NCBI GenBank assembly: GCA_946633495.1
Contig: CAMPAX010000006.1
Location: 1 to 26,292, forward strand
Length of the DNA stretch: 26,292 nt
Reading direction: 5' to 3'
DNA from: an uncultured Lachnospiraceae bacterium
GTDB taxonomy: Bacteria > Bacillota > Clostridia > Lachnospirales > Lachnospiraceae
How positions within the stretch are numbered: the stretch's first letter is position 1; each line of letters begins with the position of its first letter. Both the position numbers and the translations under genes were made by a program. This document shows, piece by piece, positions 21,842-26,292 of the stretch. The notes below the pieces were generated by a model, which saw only the letters and a program-made list of their open reading frames with translations, had not been told where the DNA came from and made no database searches.

Positions 21842-24106
21842 TTATGCACGATAGTAATTGATGAGACAGCCTTTTTCGATTATATCTCTCTCGTCATCAG
21901 TAAGGTCACCAAGAGTCAGCGTCAGCTCGTGCATATCCTTATTTACCACATAGGCCTTGATCTCTTCCCGCTTCTCACGGATCGCCTGCAGCACATCCGG
22001 GATGAAGATATAATCGTCGTTCTCGAAATCGTAATCCTCGGCGATCACGAAGGGAAGCATACCCCAGTTGATCAGGTTGGAGCGATAGCGCTTGGTGGCA
22101 TATTCCTTCGCGATGTTTGCCCAGCCTCCCAGAACCTTCTGGCAGGAAGCTGCCTGCTCACGGGCAGAGCCGTCTCCTGGCTTCACCGCGTAAATGGTGC
22201 TGCCATAACCGGTATTTTCGCCCTTCACCTCCGGGAACTGTGCCTTGATGGTCTGCATCACGGGCTTCAGATTCTCATCCGCCTTGCAAAGACAGCCAAC
22301 CTCTTCTCTCTTCCGCTCTACTTCCTGAATGGCCTTGGCACGTCCCACATATTCCGGATCCTTCCGGGACAGAGTGAACTGAGCCAGTCCGATGGGGTTG
22401 GACCGATAGGACGAGGTCTCTCCGGAGGGGATCAGCTCATCGGTGGTGGTAACCGGATCGGTGATAACGGATGCCACCTTCAGAAGAAGATTCTCCGTCA
22501 GCGCGATCATTTCCGGCCAGTCCTTGATATTGGGGCCGAACTTGATCTCGGTTTCCGGCTGCGGATTTCCCCAGCCGTTATATACGCGGTTCTCATAGAT
22601 CTTCTTATCGAAGAAGTAAGTCGGACCCGTGAACTCCACATCCAGATCCGTAGCCGGGGTAAGGTATCCCTGATTTACGGCCGTTGCGGCGATGGACCGG
22701 GCATCCATCAGGGCAACGGAAGCGATCTGTCCGCTCTGGATCTTGGAACCCTCGCGGTTCGGGAAGTTCCGGGTGGAATGACGGATGGAAAATGCATTGT
22801 TGGCCGGTGTATCACCTGCACCGAAGCAGGGACCGCAGAACGCGGTCTTCACGATGGCACCGGTCTCCAGCAGATCCGCTACCATACCGTTCTTCGCCAA
22901 CTGCATGAAGATCGGAGTACTTGCCGGATATACGGAAAGGGTGAATTCGTCGCTTCCGATAAAATGTCCCCGCAGGATGTCAGCCGCATCGCAGATATTT
23001 TCATATCCGCCGCCGGCGCAGCCTGCGATGATCCCCTGATCCACATAGAGCTTTCCGTTGCGAACCTTATCTGTAAGACAGAACTCCACATTTCCTGTGA
23101 GCTGCTTCTTGCCCTTCTCCTCCACATCATGAAGGATATCCATCAGGTTTTGATTCAGCTCTTCGATGGTATATACGTTGCTCGGATGGAACGGCATAGC
23201 GATCATAGGGCGGATCCTGGAGAGATCCACATAAACCACGCCGTCGTAGTAAGCCACGTCACCGGGTCTTATCTCTTTGTAAGCTTCCGGACGATAATGC
23301 ACTTCATACCACCGGCGGGTCTCTTCATCCGTCTGCCAGATGGAGGAGAGGCAGGTGGTCTCCGTCGTCATGACATCGATCCCGATCCGGTAGTCGCTGG
23401 ACAGTCTGGCAACGCCGGGGCCCACGAATTCCATCACCTTATTCTTCACATAGCCATTTCCGAAGGTCGCACCGATCAGTGCAAGCGCCACGTCCTGAGG
23501 ACCTACGCCCTTTGCGGGCTCACCATCCAGATAGATCGCAACCACGCCGGGACGCTTCACATCGTAGGTCTTGCCCAGAAGCTGCTTCGCCAGCTCACCG
23601 CCGCCCTCGCCGATCGCCATGGTTCCCAGGGCACCGTAACGGGTATGGCTGTCAGAGCCAAGGATCATGGCTCCGCACTCGGCCAGCTCCTCCCGGGCAT
23701 ACTGATGAATGACTGCCTGATGAGGCGGAACATAGACTCCGCCGTATTTCTTTGCGCAGGAAAGACCAAACATATGGTCATCTTCATTTATGGTACCACC
23801 GACTGCGCAGAGAGAATTGTGACAGTTGGTGAGGACATAGGGGATCGGAAATTCCTTAAGCCCCGATGCACGGGCGGTCTGAATGATCCCGACGAATGTG
23901 ATATCGTGGGAGGTCATCTTGTCGAACTTGATCTTCAGCGCCGACATATCCCCCGAGGTATTGTGCTTCTCCAGGATGCCATAGGCCATGGTGGCCTTTG
24001 CAGCCTCCTCCGGACCGGTCGTAATACCGGCCGCCGCAGCTTCTGCCACGGTAACCAGCTTCTCGCCGTTCAGCAGATAAGCTCCGGACTCGTATAACTT
24101 CACCAT
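21842..24106 (-). CDS. aconitase-superfamily hydratase (YbhJ-like)
   Basis: An iron-sulfur hydro-lyase of the aconitase superfamily whose substrate is not known. The 754-residue length and layout resemble the uncharacterised E. coli YbhJ group more than citrate aconitases (about 640-900). Superfamily marks are TNCHNSLCAVGG, the GSDSHTRYGALGTMAIGEGGGE segment, a cysteine in GCAGGG and a CxxC pair in FCGPCFGAG as likely [4Fe-4S] ligands. A C-terminal swivel domain includes RYRSNLINWGMLPF. ATG at 24106 has AGGAGG 9 nt upstream; the frame opens back to 24223, past the promoter. It appears monocistronic. Dehydration of a hydroxy-acid is the reasonable inference; the physiological pathway is unknown. 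Confidence 0.88.
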   Translation of the reverse strand: MVKLYESGAYLLNGEKLVTVAEAAAAGITTGPEEAAKATMAYGILEKHNTSGDMSALKIKFDKMTSHDITFVGIIQTARASGLKEFPIPYVLTNCHNSLCAVGGTINEDDHMFGLSCAKKYGGVYVPPHQAVIHQYAREELAECGAMILGSDSHTRYGALGTMAIGEGGGELAKQLLGKTYDVKRPGVVAIYLDGEPAKGVGPQDVALALIGATFGNGYVKNKVMEFVGPGVARLSSDYRIGIDVMTTETTCLSSIWQTDEETRRWYEVHYRPEAYKEIRPGDVAYYDGVVYVDLSRIRPMIAMPFHPSNVYTIEELNQNLMDILHDVEEKGKKQLTGNVEFCLTDKVRNGKLYVDQGIIAGCAGGGYENICDAADILRGHFIGSDEFTLSVYPASTPIFMQLAKNGMVADLLETGAIVKTAFCGPCFGAGDTPANNAFSIRHSTRNFPNREGSKIQSGQIASVALMDARSIAATAVNQGYLTPATDLDVEFTGPTYFFDKKIYENRVYNGWGNPQPETEIKFGPNIKDWPEMIALTENLLLKVASVITDPVTTTDELIPSGETSSYRSNPIGLAQFTLSRKDPEYVGRAKAIQEVERKREEVGCLCKADENLKPVMQTIKAQFPEVKGENTGYGSTIYAVKPGDGSAREQAASCQKVLGGWANIAKEYATKRYRSNLINWGMLPFVIAEDYDFENDDYIFIPDVLQAIREKREEIKAYVVNKDMHELTLTLGDLTDDERDIIEKGCLINYYRA

Positions 24107-24194
24107 ACTGTAAATCCTCCTGATCTCTTGTTTCTTTCTATTTATTTTATAATGTGTTTTTCTCAGATTTCCGTGAAAATCCGCAATCCCGTTC

Positions 24195-24223
24195 ATTTTA
24201 GCACAAACCTCCCACCGCCGCAA
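24195..24223 (-). promoter_or_regulatory. promoter for the hydratase gene
   Basis: On the minus strand TTGCGG (24218-24223), a 17-bp spacer and TAAAAT (24195-24200) with TGC just before it, an extended -10. Leader about 80 nt. Confidence 0.65.
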
Positions 24224-24240
24224 GCAAACGAAAAAAGAAC

Positions 24241-24292
24241 AAAAAAGCCGCTTTTGCTGCCTTTAAAGTACGATGGCAGCGAAAGCGGCTTT
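24241..24292 (-). terminator. intrinsic terminator after the 519-residue membrane protein gene
   Basis: On the minus strand a long stem (AAAGCCGCTTTCGCTGCC with GGCAGCAAAAGCGGCTTT, one mismatch) is followed by a T-run (TTTTTT counting stem bases). It lies 28 bp past the stop codon. Confidence 0.93.
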
Positions 24293-24320
24293 CTTTTATC
24301 ATTACTCTGCTTATTCAGCC

Positions 24321-25880
24321 TTATTCTGCTTTCCAGCTATAGATATACTGTTCGTAGTCAGCGAGATTTGCACCGCCGGACAAAGCTGTGGTCTTCACCT
24401 CGGCATTGATGGCTTCCACTGCGGCCTTATATGCCTCCTCATCCACCTGATTCAGAGCGGTACCATTGTCCGAAACACCGTAGATCACCTGTCCTTCCGC
24501 GGTGCCTGTAGCTGCCATCTTCAGGAAATTAAGGGTGCCCTTCTTGTATTCCACTACCAACATCACATTGATGTTTATTCCTTCGTAGACCATTTCGCCG
24601 CCGGCAACGATCTTTCCATCGTCACCTATGCCTCTCCACTGAACAACGCCGGCACACCTTACGGTTCCGCCATAATATCCGAAGACAAACATATACTTGG
24701 AATCTGCCAGCAGAACCTCCGGGATCTTGTCATTGTCAAGATCCTTCAGGAAAATCTTGGACGGAAGATCTTTCTCCAGATCCATCGTCTTCAGGCCGAA
24801 GAAATCATCTCCGTCCGAGATCGAATCGATCTCGCTCTTGATGTCGTTCTTCCAGTTTCCTGCGAAGTATGTTACATAAGCGGTCTGCCATTCTGCGTGA
24901 AGGTTCTCCTCGATCTTGGAAGTATCAAAATCCTCACCGAAATGTTCCTTCAGCTTGGCAATGGTGGACTCTACTTCATACTTGTCATTGTTCTTAGCCG
25001 CCTCGATGGCTTTCTCGACGTAATAAGTCTTCGCCCGGTTCTCTGCTTCTTCATACAGGGTATCAAACTGGGATTTCCATTTTTTATAGGCACTCTCTTC
25101 TCCGTACCAGCTTCTTGTACTGTCTATGGAACGGATGCACTCCCAGTATTCTTCCTTATCATAGGAAGCCTTTGCCTCATCCAGCGATTCCCGGAAGATC
25201 TTGTCGTAATACATCTCCGAGCGGATATTGAACGCTGCGTCGGAATACCAGAAACTCTCTGCCGTCTCAGCATATGCGTTCATGGTGTCATAGTCCAGCG
25301 TTCCTGCGTTGTATGCGTCATACTGTGTTTTCAGTTCTGCCTCCAGCGGGTCGATCACTGCAGTTTCATAGGCTTTTGACGTACTGTCATCCCAGGTAAA
25401 CCGGATGCCTACGCCGCCTTTCCACTCCGTGCCGGATAATTTTCTGAATTCATCCCGGATCTTGCTGTAGTCTTTGCTGTCGCCGCTCTTGGTATACTCA
25501 TTCACACCGTCCAGATACAGTTTTTTCATTCTCGGGCCGTTTACCGCTATGAATGCGCCCTGCGTCATACCACGGAAATTAGATACATTTTCAACCGCAT
25601 CCATGACCTCGAAGAAATCTTCATAATCGATCTCGCTCTTTATACACTGATTCGCCTTATATACCACAAGATCTTTTACATCATCTTTAAAACCGTCAAC
25701 CTTGTCGGGATCCATTTCCATGAACAGAGTTGAAGCTTCGGCCTTCTCACCTTCCTCCAACGCTTTCATGGCTTTATTTCTTTTGATCCCCGGAAGTACC
25801 AGCACGAAGAGCAGCACTACCGATGTGATCAGCACCACCAGGGAGATCAGTCCGATCGTAATCCATTTTTTAGTCTTCAT
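24321..25880 (-). CDS. single-span membrane-anchored extracytoplasmic protein, function unknown
   Basis: I do not recognise the family. The 519-residue product has a short basic N-terminus, one membrane segment (about residues 6-30) and a long, Lys/Glu/Tyr-rich helical domain outside the membrane. Near residues 380-390 it has DLDNDKIPEVLL, an Asp/Asn-rich loop like the Ca2+-binding or VCBS-type loops of surface proteins, followed by a beta-rich end (YMFVFGYYGGTVRC, INVMLVVEYKKG). GGAGG lies 8 nt before the ATG, inside the end of the upstream gene, and only 3 nt separate the stop from this start, so the two are co-translated. A strong terminator follows. A role in sensing or cell-surface upkeep is only a guess. 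Confidence 0.85.
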   Translation of the reverse strand: MKTKKWITIGLISLVVLITSVVLLFVLVLPGIKRNKAMKALEEGEKAEASTLFMEMDPDKVDGFKDDVKDLVVYKANQCIKSEIDYEDFFEVMDAVENVSNFRGMTQGAFIAVNGPRMKKLYLDGVNEYTKSGDSKDYSKIRDEFRKLSGTEWKGGVGIRFTWDDSTSKAYETAVIDPLEAELKTQYDAYNAGTLDYDTMNAYAETAESFWYSDAAFNIRSEMYYDKIFRESLDEAKASYDKEEYWECIRSIDSTRSWYGEESAYKKWKSQFDTLYEEAENRAKTYYVEKAIEAAKNNDKYEVESTIAKLKEHFGEDFDTSKIEENLHAEWQTAYVTYFAGNWKNDIKSEIDSISDGDDFFGLKTMDLEKDLPSKIFLKDLDNDKIPEVLLADSKYMFVFGYYGGTVRCAGVVQWRGIGDDGKIVAGGEMVYEGININVMLVVEYKKGTLNFLKMAATGTAEGQVIYGVSDNGTALNQVDEEAYKAAVEAINAEVKTTALSGGANLADYEQYIYSWKAE

Positions 25881-25883
25881 GGC

Positions 25884-26292
25884 TTAATCCTCCGTCTCTG
25901 CTTCTTCCGATGTCTGTTCCGTAGCACTTTGTCCCGGTGTCACACTGCCTGAGGTCTCAAATCCCTTCTCGGCCGCTCCCTTATACTCACCCTTCGGCAG
26001 GATCACAAGAAATACATAAAGAAGTGCAACCGTGATCAACGCTGCCAATGCAACGAAGAGGGACACCAATCCGAAGACCTTTGCTGTCTTTTCCATTTTC
26101 GCAGGATCCTTCGGCTTTGCCGGAGGATTCATCGGCGGCATTCCCGGAGCGATGATGGGTTTTCCGTCCGATCCGATGGGGGGCTGCATAGCGGGGTTCT
26201 GGCCCGGCTGACCCATCTCGGGCATTCCCTGGCCCGGCTGGCCCATCTGCGGCATTCCCTGACCCGGCTGGCCCATCTGCGGCATTGGCTGG
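25884..26292 (-). CDS. Pro/Gln/Met/Gly-repeat membrane protein (5' end outside window)
   Basis: The frame runs open off the right edge, so the true start is unseen. The visible 136 residues begin with 10-residue repeats (MPQMGQPGQG, near-identical copies), then a Pro-rich linker and PAKPKDPAKMEK. A single membrane segment follows (VFGLVSLFVALAALITVALL... to VILP), then a short Thr/Ser/Glu-rich tail. Such Pro/Gly/Gln-rich stretches before one span occur in clostridial proteins that begin with a zinc ribbon, but that part would lie outside the window. It is joined to the 519-residue protein gene by 3 nt, suggesting a functional pair. Function unknown. Confidence 0.8.
   Translation of the reverse strand, partial: QPMPQMGQPGQGMPQMGQPGQGMPEMGQPGQNPAMQPPIGSDGKPIIAPGMPPMNPPAKPKDPAKMEKTAKVFGLVSLFVALAALITVALLYVFLVILPKGEYKGAAEKGFETSGSVTPGQSATEQTSEEAETED
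26200..26292. repeat. 30-bp in-frame tandem repeats
   Basis: At least three 30-bp units with the core CCCGGCTGGCCCATCTGCGG run to the right window edge and encode the MPQMGQPGQG repeats. The array continues beyond the window, so copy number is unknown. Confidence 0.85.

Noticed and set aside
21929..24097. A 722-codon open frame antisense to the whole hydratase gene
   Set aside because: It has no ribosome site and no recognisable protein motif, and the opposite strand encodes a clear aconitase-superfamily protein. Such mirror frames arise from codon bias.

Overview
The window reads as a chromosomal segment of a Gram-positive anaerobic Clostridium-class bacterium, most likely Lachnospiraceae. 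The evidence is the class III (oxygen-sensitive) ribonucleotide reductase pair nrdD/nrdG, the Firmicutes-type GlgC/GlgD pair, spoVG beside glmU/pth/mfd as in the Bacillus/Clostridium locus, several lipobox lipoproteins, strong AGGAGG-type ribosome binding sites and sigma-A promoters with 16-18 bp spacers. Family placement is inference; no rRNA is present. I see no insertion sequence, prophage, integrase or CRISPR array.

Layout. (1) 1-2151, minus: a near-consensus promoter drives tRNA-Leu(CAG), then greA and lysS (lysS runs off the left edge). (2) 2223-3416, minus: a lipoprotein with an FKBP/trigger-factor layout. (3) 3417-3908: a 492-bp divergent regulatory region with two candidate plus-strand promoters, NrdR-box-like sites and a long structured leader for nrdD. 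(4) 3909-9074, plus: nrdD, nrdG, dut and mgtE, the first three all serving deoxynucleotide supply. (5) 9138-15383, minus: a glmU-like nucleotidyltransferase (only the first half of GlmU), pth, mfd and a PrsA/SurA-like lipoprotein, convergent with mgtE across a long shared hairpin. (6) 15394-16701, minus: an AT-richer unrecognised lipoprotein gene directly behind the spoVG terminator. (7) 16827-19646, minus: glgC, glgD and spoVG. (8) 20058-21687, minus: an NfeD-like membrane protein and an SPFH/Band 7 protein. (9) 21842-24106, minus: a 754-residue aconitase-superfamily hydratase. (10) 24321-26292, minus: two adjoining genes for single-span membrane proteins, the upstream one running off the right edge.

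Most of the window is housekeeping: translation and transcription fidelity (lysS, greA, tRNA, pth, mfd), dNTP metabolism, glycogen synthesis and envelope protein folding. I do not see a clear new defence or mobile system. The unusual material is in the gaps and at gene ends: a layered nrdD control region, a GlmU cut at its domain boundary next to a dispersed-repeat-like sequence with prs missing from the usual order, a foreign-looking lipoprotein gene placed behind a terminator and a possible 15-residue leader peptide, 31-bp tandem repeats running across the nfeD stop codon, and a nested inverted repeat between tRNA-Leu and greA.
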